Shown here: positions 8,153-15,229 of the stretch, one piece after another
Layout of the letters: each line of letters begins with the position of its first letter
Numbering within the stretch: the first letter of the stretch is position 1
Origin: Desulfuromusa sp.
Lineage (GTDB): Bacteria > Desulfobacterota > Desulfuromonadia > Desulfuromonadales > Geopsychrobacteraceae
Reading direction: 5' to 3'
Length of the DNA stretch: 20,120 nt
Assembly (NCBI GenBank): GCA_029934755.1
Contig: JAOZLQ010000022.1
Coordinates: 1-20,120, forward strand
The notes under the pieces: generated by a model
What the model was told of the DNA's origin: nothing
What the model saw: the letters and a program-made list of their open reading frames with translations, nothing else
Database searches by the model: none
Position numbers and translations under genes: made by a program

Positions 8153-8181
8153 TTGACACTCCCAAGGCGATTTGGTACTTC
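8153..8181 (+). promoter_or_regulatory. Putative promoter of tRNA-Cys
   Basis: A perfect -35 box TTGACA (8153-8158) is followed by a 17-bp spacer and a poor -10 (TACTTC, 8176-8181). A GC-rich stretch follows near the expected start, as often seen at stable RNA promoters. The tRNA starts at 8209. Confidence 0.45.
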
Positions 8182-8208
8182 AATGCGCACGCTAAAGCTG
8201 CGTTTAAC

Positions 8209-8282
8209 GGCCCCGTCGCCAAGTGGTAAGGCAGAGGTCTGCAACACCTTTATCAGCAGTTCGAATCTGCTCGGGGCCTCCA
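8209..8282 (+). tRNA. tRNA-Cys (anticodon GCA)
   Basis: The acceptor stem GGCCCCG/CGGGGCC closes perfectly. D-arm GCC...GGC, anticodon stem GAGGT/ACCTT with loop CTGCAAC (anticodon GCA at 8241-8243), and T-arm with TTCGAAT are all present. The discriminator base is T (8279), the known cysteine identity base, and CCA (8280-8282) is encoded. Total length is 74 nt. Confidence 0.97.
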
Positions 8283-8291
8283 AAAAAATTC

Positions 8292-8327
8292 AGAGTGCCA
8301 GCCAGTTACGGCTGGCACTCTTTTTTT
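8292..8327 (+). terminator. Strong terminator after tRNA-Cys
   Basis: A perfect 12-bp stem, AGAGTGCCAGCC (8292-8303) with GGCTGGCACTCT (8310-8321), has a 6-nt loop and runs into seven T. It is a textbook rho-independent terminator 10 nt after the tRNA. Confidence 0.95.
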
Positions 8328-8369
8328 CTTTGCTTAGCCAGTATTTAACATCTGTGAGACCATCAATTT

Positions 8370-9185
8370 ATGGATCTCTTATCCCCACAAATAATTATAC
8401 TGACCCTGTTAATGGGTTCCTTTGCCGGTTTTTTAGCTGGATTGCTGGGGATCGGTGGCGGTGTTATCCTAGTTCCCCTCTTTCTCTGGTTATTTCCTCT
8501 TGCCGGATTTCCTCCTGAGTTGATCGTTCATACTGCCTTTGGAACCAGTCTCGCCATTATCCTCCCAACAGCCATCAGTAGCACCTTGGGGCATCGTAAG
8601 CGTGGCAATGTTGATTGGCATATGGTTGGTTTTTTGGCTCTTGGTGGAGTTTTTGGATCTCTGCTTGGATCTTCAGTTGCAGCGATTATTCCTGGTGAAA
8701 AACTTAAAATGTGTTTTGGGCTGATGCAGATTGTTATCAGTTTGAAATTACTTTTTTATAAACCCTATATTCCGCCAGAAAATGTGGAGCGGGCAAAAAG
8801 ATTTTCTCTTTTGCTGGTGGGATTTGCAGGAGGACTTTTTTCGGCTTTCTTTGGTATGGGTGGTGGGGTTATTGCTGTTCCTCTGATGCTGATAGCACTT
8901 CAACTGCCAATTTATCTAGCCGTTGGAAACTCCAGCGCACTCATTGTTGTTTCTTCCTTTTCTGCAGTTATTTGTTATATTTGGTTCGGCATGCAAAACC
9001 CGGGAAGCACGCCGTTTTCCATCGGTTATGTTAACCTGTTAGTTACGGCACTCGTCGCCCCATTAACCATTATTTTCGCCAGAGTTGGAGTTAAGCTGGC
9101 AAGTCGTACCAGTCAGACAAAGCTGGTGAAAATATTTGCCATATTGTTGATGTTTGTCGGTATCAAAATTCTACTCAAATTGTAG
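8370..9185 (+). CDS. TauE/SafE-family membrane transporter (sulfite exporter-like)
   Basis: The 271-residue integral membrane protein has about eight hydrophobic segments and two halves with matching glycine-rich motifs: LLGIGGGVILVPLFLWL near the N terminus and FFGMGGGVIAVPLML in the middle. This duplicated pattern defines the TauE/SafE (formerly DUF81) family. Members export or import sulfite, sulfoacetate or other small organic anions, and the substrate cannot be told from sequence. The ribosome site before the ATG is weak (GTGAG, 11 nt upstream). A MEMO-family gene starts 9 nt downstream, its ribosome site overlapping this gene's stop codon, so the two are probably one operon. Confidence 0.85.
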   Translation: MDLLSPQIIILTLLMGSFAGFLAGLLGIGGGVILVPLFLWLFPLAGFPPELIVHTAFGTSLAIILPTAISSTLGHRKRGNVDWHMVGFLALGGVFGSLLGSSVAAIIPGEKLKMCFGLMQIVISLKLLFYKPYIPPENVERAKRFSLLLVGFAGGLFSAFFGMGGGVIAVPLMLIALQLPIYLAVGNSSALIVVSSFSAVICYIWFGMQNPGSTPFSIGYVNLLVTALVAPLTIIFARVGVKLASRTSQTKLVKIFAILLMFVGIKILLKL

Positions 9186-9194
9186 GAGGAACAG

Positions 9195-9998
9195 ATGATA
9201 CGCCAGCCAGCAGTTGCCGGAAGTTTTTATCCTGCTAATCCAAAAGAGTTGTCTGCTCAGCTTGATTCATTTTTGCACACCGAACATGAATCAAGCAAAG
9301 TTAAGGGTCTCATTGTTCCACATGCGGGTTATATCTATTCAGGATCAGTTGCCGGGGAAGTGTTTGCCATCGCGGAAATTCCCAAACAGGTTATTCTGAT
9401 TGGCCCGAATCATCATGGTACGGGTGCTAATATTGCGGTCAGCGGTGCCGATAGCTGGGCAACACCGTTGGGAGAGATCCCGATTGCTATTGCCTTACGT
9501 GATCAACTGGTAAAAGAAATTTCGACATTGTCAGTTGATGATCAAGCCCATAGATATGAACACTCTTTGGAAGTGATGCTGCCATTTTTATTGCGCCGGC
9601 AACCGGAATTGCAAATTGTACCGATTGTGCTGGGACAGCTATCGTTAACCGATTGTCTCCGGTTGGGTACTGCTCTGGCGCGAGTGCTAAAAAACTGTAA
9701 GAACGAGGTACTACTGCTAGCCAGTACTGATATGAATCATTTTAGTTCTGCAAAAACATCAGAAAAACTAGATTTTATGGCGATCAAAGCGATGACAGCT
9801 TATGATCCACAACGCCTATACCAAGTTGTCCAGGAGAATCAAATCAGCATGTGTGGTGTATTGCCTACTGTCACTGTGATGCAGGCTGTCCATGATCTGG
9901 GTGCCAGAGAATGTCAGTTGGTTCGTTATGCCCATTCCGGTTTAGTAAACGGTGACAACAGTAGCGTGGTTGGGTATGCCGGTTTAATTTTAAAGTAA
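9195..9998 (+). CDS. amrB: MEMO1-family protein (AmmeMemoRadiSam system protein B)
   Basis: The 267-residue protein belongs to the MEMO family, structurally related to non-heme iron extradiol dioxygenases, with biochemical role in bacteria unsettled. Conserved motifs are IVPHAGYIYSGSVAG (His43), LIGPNHHGTG (His73/74), HRYEHSLEVMLPFL, STDMNHFSS (His182), MCGVLPTVTV (Cys220) and YAHSGLVNGDNSSVVGYAG. The His/His/His/Cys set matches the metal ligands described for human MEMO1. In many bacteria and archaea it is encoded with an AMMECR1-domain protein and a radical SAM enzyme; neither is beside it here. A strong AGGAGGA (9184-9190) lies 4 nt before the ATG and overlaps the transporter's stop. Confidence 0.88.
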   Translation: MIRQPAVAGSFYPANPKELSAQLDSFLHTEHESSKVKGLIVPHAGYIYSGSVAGEVFAIAEIPKQVILIGPNHHGTGANIAVSGADSWATPLGEIPIAIALRDQLVKEISTLSVDDQAHRYEHSLEVMLPFLLRRQPELQIVPIVLGQLSLTDCLRLGTALARVLKNCKNEVLLLASTDMNHFSSAKTSEKLDFMAIKAMTAYDPQRLYQVVQENQISMCGVLPTVTVMQAVHDLGARECQLVRYAHSGLVNGDNSSVVGYAGLILK

Positions 9999-10033
9999 CA
10001 AATTACAACATAAATCATTTTAAAGGAGTTTTC

Positions 10034-11434
10034 ATGTCTGAATTACGTGTCCGTTTTGCCCCCAGCCCTACGGGATATCTACATATTGGTGGCGCCAGAA
10101 CGGCTTTGTTTAATTATCTCCTGGCGAGAAAAGAAAAAGGGTCTTTTGTCTTAAGGATTGAAGATACCGATGTCGCCCGCTCAACTCAGGAATCAGTTGA
10201 CGCTATTTTGAACGCTATGGAGTGGCTTGGTTTATCTTGTGATGAAGGCCCCTATTATCAATCTGACCGCTTTGATCTGTACCGGCAAAAGGTTCAGCAA
10301 CTGCTTGACGAAGGCAAAGCTTATCGTTGTTACTGTACTGCAGATGAGCTTGATGCAAAGCGGGAAAAAGCCAAGGCTGAAGGGCGTAAACCTAAATATG
10401 ATGGAACCTGTCGTCATCGGACCGATCAACCCGATACCCCCTACGTGGTGAGATTCAAACTTCCTGAAGATCGTGAAGAAACGACTTTTGTCGATCAAAT
10501 AAAAGGATCAATCAGCTTTCGTCATGAAGAATTGGATGATTTGATTATTCAGCGTACTGACGGGACCCCAACTTATAATCTGGTTGTTGTTATTGATGAC
10601 GCAGAAATGAACATTAATCTGGTTATCCGTGGCGATGATCATATTAACAATACACCCCGACAGATTCTTCTTTATGAGGCCCTTGGATATAAGGTGCCCG
10701 AGTTTGCCCATGTGCCGATGATTCTTGGTTCCGATAAAAAGCGCTTATCCAAGCGTCATGGTGCAACTTCGGTGATGGCTTATCAATCAATGGGTTACCT
10801 TCCCGAAGCCTTGGTTAATTATCTTGTACGATTGGGATGGTCATTTGGCGATGAAGAAATTTTTAGTATGGCTGATTTGATTGAAAAATTCAGTTTAGAC
10901 CGAGTTGGCCGTTCAGCAGGGGTTTTTAATCCCGAGAAGCTTCTCTGGCTTAACAGTCATTATATTAAAACTGGAGATCCTGAAAAACTGACTGAATTAT
11001 TGAAACCATTTTTGGAAGAAAAAGGGATCGGTATTGATCATGGGCCTGATTTGCTTGCAGTTGTCAAAAGTTTACAAGAACGCTCCGCAACCCTGATTGA
11101 AATGGCGGATGGTGCCGCATTTTATTATGCTGAACCGGTGGAATATGAGGAAAAAGCTAAAAACAAATTTTTGCAACCTGAACAAAAAGAATTGTTCAGT
11201 CTTCTTCTTGAAAAATTAAGTGCTTGTACGGTATTTACTGAGGATCAGCTTGAGTCTGCTTTTGCTGAAGTTATGAATATAACTGATTTGAAATTTGGCA
11301 AAGTTGCCCAGCCTCTGCGTGTCGCTTTGACGGGAGGAGTGCCAAGCCCTGGCATCTATGAAGTTCTCCAGGTATTGGGTCAGGACACTTCTTTGAAACG
11401 AATTAAAAAGGCGATTGAACTTCTAGCAGACTAG
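10034..11434 (+). CDS. gltX: Glutamyl-tRNA synthetase
   Basis: It charges tRNA-Glu with glutamate. The 466-residue class I synthetase has the HIGH-type motif in PSPTGYLHIGGARTALF (His17-Gly20) and the KMSKS-type motif KRLSK (236-240). A zinc site of the E. coli GluRS kind is visible: Cys99, Cys101, Cys126 and His128 (RCYC...GTCRH). Length is normal. AAGGAG (10023-10028) lies 5 nt before the ATG. A discriminating GluRS cannot be told from a non-discriminating one (which would also charge tRNA-Gln) by eye; no GlnRS or GatCAB gene is in the window. A terminator follows. Confidence 0.95.
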   Translation: MSELRVRFAPSPTGYLHIGGARTALFNYLLARKEKGSFVLRIEDTDVARSTQESVDAILNAMEWLGLSCDEGPYYQSDRFDLYRQKVQQLLDEGKAYRCYCTADELDAKREKAKAEGRKPKYDGTCRHRTDQPDTPYVVRFKLPEDREETTFVDQIKGSISFRHEELDDLIIQRTDGTPTYNLVVVIDDAEMNINLVIRGDDHINNTPRQILLYEALGYKVPEFAHVPMILGSDKKRLSKRHGATSVMAYQSMGYLPEALVNYLVRLGWSFGDEEIFSMADLIEKFSLDRVGRSAGVFNPEKLLWLNSHYIKTGDPEKLTELLKPFLEEKGIGIDHGPDLLAVVKSLQERSATLIEMADGAAFYYAEPVEYEEKAKNKFLQPEQKELFSLLLEKLSACTVFTEDQLESAFAEVMNITDLKFGKVAQPLRVALTGGVPSPGIYEVLQVLGQDTSLKRIKKAIELLAD

Positions 11435-11446
11435 TGAGTTATGAAT

Positions 11447-11485
11447 AAAAAGGCTCGGCAACATAATGTTTTGCCGAGCCTTTTT
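11447..11485. terminator. Bidirectional terminator between gltX and the PilZ gene
   Basis: GGCTCGGCAA (11452-11461) pairs with TTGCCGAGCC (11471-11480). The stem is flanked by A5 on the left and T5 on the right, so it can stop transcription from both convergent genes. Confidence 0.9.
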
Positions 11486-11500
11486 ATATTGATATTGTGA

Positions 11501-11860
11501 TTATGACTGTTCGTTTATCCACTGGTCTAACCGATCGATTATCTCTTCCGGCATATCTATGAATTTCATTCCCATTCCTGGCTCAAAGGGTAGGTGGGTG
11601 CCATGAGGTCGTTTCCATACAACCTCACAACGGCACCGGGCTGTTCCTTTTAAGGGTGCCGGTAATTGAAATTCTAAATTAATCTGTTCGCCAGCTTGAA
11701 TCTGGTTGGTCGTCGCAATAAACATCCCACTTTTGCTGATATTTTTGCTATAGCCAAAAAAAGCTGGTCGCTCACCATCAATACGGATCTTTTGAATGAT
11801 TAAAGGGGCGCGTAAATTTTGTCTCGAATCAGCTTTTGGACGATCTAGATTCTCTTCCAT
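11501..11860 (-). CDS. PilZ-domain protein (putative c-di-GMP receptor)
   Basis: This small single-domain protein (119 residues from the chosen start) has the PilZ c-di-GMP signature: RQNLR (RxxxR) near the N terminus and NISKSG (N/DxSxxG) about 25 residues later, followed by the beta-barrel sequence and GMGMKF. Such proteins act as adaptors for cyclic di-GMP in motility, surface attachment or export; its partner is unknown. An upstream in-frame ATG at 11905 would add 15 residues. The ATG at 11860 is preferred because AGGAGAG lies a few bases upstream of it on the minus strand, while the longer start has no ribosome site. It is the only gene on the minus strand and diverges from the efflux operon. 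Confidence 0.85.
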   Translation of the reverse strand: MEENLDRPKADSRQNLRAPLIIQKIRIDGERPAFFGYSKNISKSGMFIATTNQIQAGEQINLEFQLPAPLKGTARCRCEVVWKRPHGTHLPFEPGMGMKFIDMPEEIIDRLDQWINEQS

Positions 11861-11943
11861 AATCTCTCCTGCTTCATTATACGCGTAAGTTATTCCATCT
11901 ATCATTGCAGTGCAACGCTTAAATTAGGGTAATGATATGATTA

Positions 11944-11967
11944 AAATCTCGAACTCGTTCGAGATTT
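11944..11967. promoter_or_regulatory. Operator 1 of the TetR/RND operon (perfect palindrome)
   Basis: AAATCTCGAAC (11944-11954) and GTTCGAGATTT (11957-11967) form a perfect inverted repeat with 11-bp arms and a 2-bp centre. It ends one base before the -35 box. This is the form expected of a TetR-family operator, and it is the best candidate site for the regulator encoded next to it. Confidence 0.75.
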
Positions 11968-11968
11968 A

Positions 11969-11996
11969 TTGACATGTGTATAAAACAGGGTAAACT
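11969..11996 (+). promoter_or_regulatory. Promoter of the TetR/RND operon
   Basis: A perfect -35 TTGACA (11969-11974) is followed after 16 bp by TAAACT (11991-11996, 4 of 6 matches). It lies between two operator-like palindromes, and the TetR start codon is 32 nt downstream. Confidence 0.55.
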
Positions 11997-12010
11997 CGAA
12001 CAGATTCGAT
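11995..12010. promoter_or_regulatory. Operator 2 of the TetR/RND operon (degenerate copy)
   Basis: CTCGAACAGATTCGAT matches the core of operator 1 (11948-11963) at 12 of 16 positions, with TCGAA/TTCGA arms. It overlaps the -10 region and predicted start of transcription, a typical place for repression. The two cores are 47 bp apart. Confidence 0.6.
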
Positions 12011-12028
12011 ATTTTAAATGGAGGTTGT

Positions 12029-12625
12029 ATGTCCGGAGTTAGGGAACAAAAAAAACTGGAAACTCAGCAAGCAATTCAAGCCGCAGCAGTCAAACTTTTT
12101 TCAGAAAAAAGCTTTGAAAATACCAGTATAGAAGATATTGCTAAAGAAGCCGGTATCGGGAAGACGACTGTATACGGATACTTCGCAACTAAAAATGATA
12201 TTTTTATCAGTTATTGCGATGAAGAACTTGATCATGCATTTATGCAGCTACAATCAACTGACAGCGCTGAAAAGCCAATATGTGACCTGCTGGTTGATTT
12301 TTTTATGATCAAATTCACCTTTGTGACTAAAAATCAGGAATTTGGTCGACAGATGTTACGAGAGATGGTTTTCCCGTGTGAGGTCAATGAAAAAGCCAAG
12401 GTTCACGATCAGCGCTATTTTGATATTCTGGAAGGTTTTTTCAACGCAGCTCAAGAAAGAAATGAAATTTCTCAAGAACATGAGTTGTTTAATCTTTCAG
12501 TGCACTTTTTCTCTCTTTATTTGGGCCTTCTAGCTGGGTGGTATACCGGCTACTTGAATTCATTGCCAGAGGCTGAAGAGGCAATGCGAATTTTGTTCAG
12601 GCAGGCGATAGGAGGCATTCAATAA
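12029..12625 (+). CDS. TetR/AcrR-family transcriptional regulator
   Basis: The 198-residue protein has an N-terminal TetR helix-turn-helix (about 30-52: FENTSIEDIAKEAGIGKTTVYGYF) and a variable ligand-binding C-terminal domain. It is first in the RND efflux operon, with GGAGG 4 nt before the ATG, and its stop overlaps the next start by one base (TAATG). Two related palindromes flank its promoter. The simplest reading is an autoregulated repressor that releases the pump genes when a ligand binds. The ligand is unknown. Confidence 0.92.
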   Translation: MSGVREQKKLETQQAIQAAAVKLFSEKSFENTSIEDIAKEAGIGKTTVYGYFATKNDIFISYCDEELDHAFMQLQSTDSAEKPICDLLVDFFMIKFTFVTKNQEFGRQMLREMVFPCEVNEKAKVHDQRYFDILEGFFNAAQERNEISQEHELFNLSVHFFSLYLGLLAGWYTGYLNSLPEAEEAMRILFRQAIGGIQ

Positions 12626-14175
12626 TGAAATATAATTTAATGATTGCACTCACTCTTATGTGTTGTACCAGCGTATCACTGTCATCAGCGGCTCAATATA
12701 ATCCACAAGATATCCGGGCTTTGATAAAACTTGGATTAGAAACTAACCTTGGCTTACAGATAGATAAGATCGATATTGCCATGGGGGTTGAAGCCATTGA
12801 AATAGAAAGGTCAGCTTTTGACAGTACCCTTTTTTCATCCACTGCATACAGTCATTCTGTGACCCCCTATGAATCAAGTTTCAGTTCTACTTCTCAAATT
12901 AATTCAGAACAGCTTTCAGGAGAGGTGGGAATCAGTAAGAGTTTTGAAACTGGCCTTGCAACATCCCTGTCTTTGAATGCAGAGAGGGTTTCTGACAATG
13001 ATTTGAGCGACGATCTTGCACCCCGTTATCGAACTGCTTTATCGCTCGATTTAAATCAGCCGCTCCTGCGGAATCTAGGGATATCAGTCAATACAACTCA
13101 TCTGGAAATATCTCGTAATCAACAGAGGCAGGTAACCCTAAGCTATTTATTACAAGCACAGAAATTAATCTTGCAATTGGAAGCAGCGGCAAGACAGCTT
13201 GCTGCAAAGGCTGAGGTTATCCAATTGCGTCAGAAATCATTGGATTTAGCTGATGAGTTATATGTTGCGAACCAAAAACGTTTTAAGGCTGGCGTTATTC
13301 CGGTTTCCGAGGTTCAGGAGGCCGAGACAGCACTGGCTGCGCGACAACTCAGTTTGTCGTTGGCAACTCAGGAGCGGGACCTGTTACTGGAAGACATAAA
13401 GCGGCAACTCGACCATCGCTTACCGAATGATTTTAATCCGGATTCTCTGGTCAATTTTGATCAAATTATTGAAACAATCGAGCCCCCGGATGTTAACCAG
13501 CTCTTTGAATCAGCCCTGCAGCTACGGTTGGAATTGAAAATCAATGATTATGCTGTGCAGAGTAGTTCTTTGCAGCAGAATTATTTACGCAATCAACTTA
13601 AGCCACAACTTGATTTGAAATTTCAGGCTGGGATCAATGGGCTTTCTGGGGAGGAACGTTCATCTGTTCCAGAAAGTCGTTATTCTGGTGACTGGTTGAG
13701 TTCATTCAGTAGTTTGAGTGAAGCTGATGGTTATCAATGGCGTGCTGGTCTTGAATTTATTATGCCAATTGGTAATCGCTCCGCCAAATCTCGCTATCGT
13801 CAGTCGGAACTGCAACTGAAGCAAGATCAATATCGGCATAAAGATCTGCAAGCAGTTATCAAAAATGATGTATTGCAACAACAGGTCAATATTTCGCATA
13901 CAAAAGAACAATTAGAGATAACAGAACGTTTTGATTTTTTGGCAGAAAAATCCTTTAAACAAGAGCAACAGCGTTTACAGGAAGGGTTGTCCGATACTTT
14001 CCGGATAATATTGTTTCAGCAAAAAATGATAGTAGCAAAAATAGATCGTATCAATGCCATTACTCGATATCATTTGGCGCTAGCTCAAATGGATTTCGCA
14101 ACCGGTAATATTTTTGTGCGGCACAACATTATTCTGACAAACAATAAAGAGGAGTTGACTCTTGAAAATATTTAA
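12625..14175 (+). CDS. TolC-family outer-membrane channel of RND efflux system
   Basis: The 516-residue protein starts with a signal peptide (about 1-23, MKYNLMIALTLMCC.. ending near SSAAQ). It continues with the two-repeat, helix-rich TolC/OEP pattern: long amphipathic stretches such as the one around 170-235 rich in Gln, Ala and Glu, and a second one around 385-480. It forms the outer-membrane exit duct. Its start overlaps the regulator's stop, and its end overlaps the adaptor gene by 14 nt. Confidence 0.87.
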   Translation: MKYNLMIALTLMCCTSVSLSSAAQYNPQDIRALIKLGLETNLGLQIDKIDIAMGVEAIEIERSAFDSTLFSSTAYSHSVTPYESSFSSTSQINSEQLSGEVGISKSFETGLATSLSLNAERVSDNDLSDDLAPRYRTALSLDLNQPLLRNLGISVNTTHLEISRNQQRQVTLSYLLQAQKLILQLEAAARQLAAKAEVIQLRQKSLDLADELYVANQKRFKAGVIPVSEVQEAETALAARQLSLSLATQERDLLLEDIKRQLDHRLPNDFNPDSLVNFDQIIETIEPPDVNQLFESALQLRLELKINDYAVQSSSLQQNYLRNQLKPQLDLKFQAGINGLSGEERSSVPESRYSGDWLSSFSSLSEADGYQWRAGLEFIMPIGNRSAKSRYRQSELQLKQDQYRHKDLQAVIKNDVLQQQVNISHTKEQLEITERFDFLAEKSFKQEQQRLQEGLSDTFRIILFQQKMIVAKIDRINAITRYHLALAQMDFATGNIFVRHNIILTNNKEELTLENI

Positions 14176-15226
14176 TAAAATGGTTCGGATGTTTTTCTTA
14201 TGCCTGCTTTGTCTCAGCTTTTTTTCGGCTTGTAGCCAGCAGGAAAAGGACGATATCCAAACAAGCAAACCTGAAAAAGTTATCCCCGTAAGCATAGAGA
14301 AAATAGCTCTTGATGATATGACTGAGACATTTACTTTACCGGCAAACCTTGAGGCTTGGGAAGATCTGACCCTGGCAGCTGAAATTGCTGGTGTGGTTGA
14401 CTCAATTCACTTTGAGGAGGGTGATCGGGTTCAAGTTGATCAAATCCTTTTGGAAATTGATCCTGAAACAATCAAAAGTTATCTCCATCGTGATCAGCAG
14501 AATGCTGCCGTAATTCAACGTAAACTTGAGCGTTTTCGGCAATTGGAGGCAGATGGGTTGGTGAGTAAGCAAGAGCTAGACGATCTGGAAAATCAATTAA
14601 CCGCCGCTAAAGCAACATTAAAAACGACAACTTTGCAGCTTGAAAAGAGTTTTCCATTGGCCCCGATCAGTGGAATTGTTGACCGTCTTTACGTTGATCG
14701 TGGTGAGTATGTTGACCCCGGTAAACCATTACTGCAATTGGTTCAGGTTAACAAGCTCAAAGTGATAGCGGATATACCTGAAAAAGATATTTCATTTCTT
14801 AATGTCGGCGATCAAGTCGAAATATACCCGGCATCAATCAATACTCGTTCTTCTGCGCCCATATCCGGTGTTATCGAATATATTGCTTTTTCTGCTAATT
14901 CCACGACCCGGACTTATCGCACCAAGATTGTCATTGATAATAGTTCTGCCATGCTTCGACCGGGAATGATTGTCCGCGCAAAATTTATTAGACAGCAATT
15001 AAAACAGGTTATTTCTGTCCCCCTATTTGCAGTGATGGCTCGCGATGGTGAGAAAATTGTTTTTCTTGCTGAAAACGGTTTCGCCCGAAAAACCAAAGTT
15101 GTTATTGGTAGTTCGATTGGTCAGCGTGTTGTTGTTGATCATGGGTTGATGACAGGTCAGAATCTTATTATTGCTGGACAGCAACTGTTGATTGATGGTG
15201 CCAAAATTGAAGTAGGAGACAACTAA
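14162..15226 (+). CDS. RND efflux membrane-fusion (adaptor) lipoprotein, TTG start
   Basis: The 354-residue periplasmic adaptor links pump and channel. After a hydrophobic leader comes a lipobox-like FFSAC with Cys24 as the likely lipidated residue (Phe at -3 is unusual). Then follow the lipoyl-type half motif (VVDSIHFEEGDRVQVDQILLEID), an alpha-hairpin (about 105-160), the second lipoyl half (FPLAPISGIVDRLYVDRGEYV) and a beta-barrel. The TTG at 14162 is preferred because GAGGAG (14149-14154) lies 7 nt upstream. The ATGs at 14180 and 14189 have no ribosome site, though starting there would still leave a signal peptide. It overlaps the channel gene by 14 nt. Confidence 0.88.
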   Translation: MKIFNKMVRMFFLCLLCLSFFSACSQQEKDDIQTSKPEKVIPVSIEKIALDDMTETFTLPANLEAWEDLTLAAEIAGVVDSIHFEEGDRVQVDQILLEIDPETIKSYLHRDQQNAAVIQRKLERFRQLEADGLVSKQELDDLENQLTAAKATLKTTTLQLEKSFPLAPISGIVDRLYVDRGEYVDPGKPLLQLVQVNKLKVIADIPEKDISFLNVGDQVEIYPASINTRSSAPISGVIEYIAFSANSTTRTYRTKIVIDNSSAMLRPGMIVRAKFIRQQLKQVISVPLFAVMARDGEKIVFLAENGFARKTKVVIGSSIGQRVVVDHGLMTGQNLIIAGQQLLIDGAKIEVGDN

Positions 15227-15229
15227 ACG

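Noticed and set aside
8072..8518. 148-codon open frame on the + strand
   Set aside because: It runs through the end of the sugar dehydrogenase gene, tRNA-Cys, its strong terminator and the start of the TauE gene, so it cannot be a real gene.
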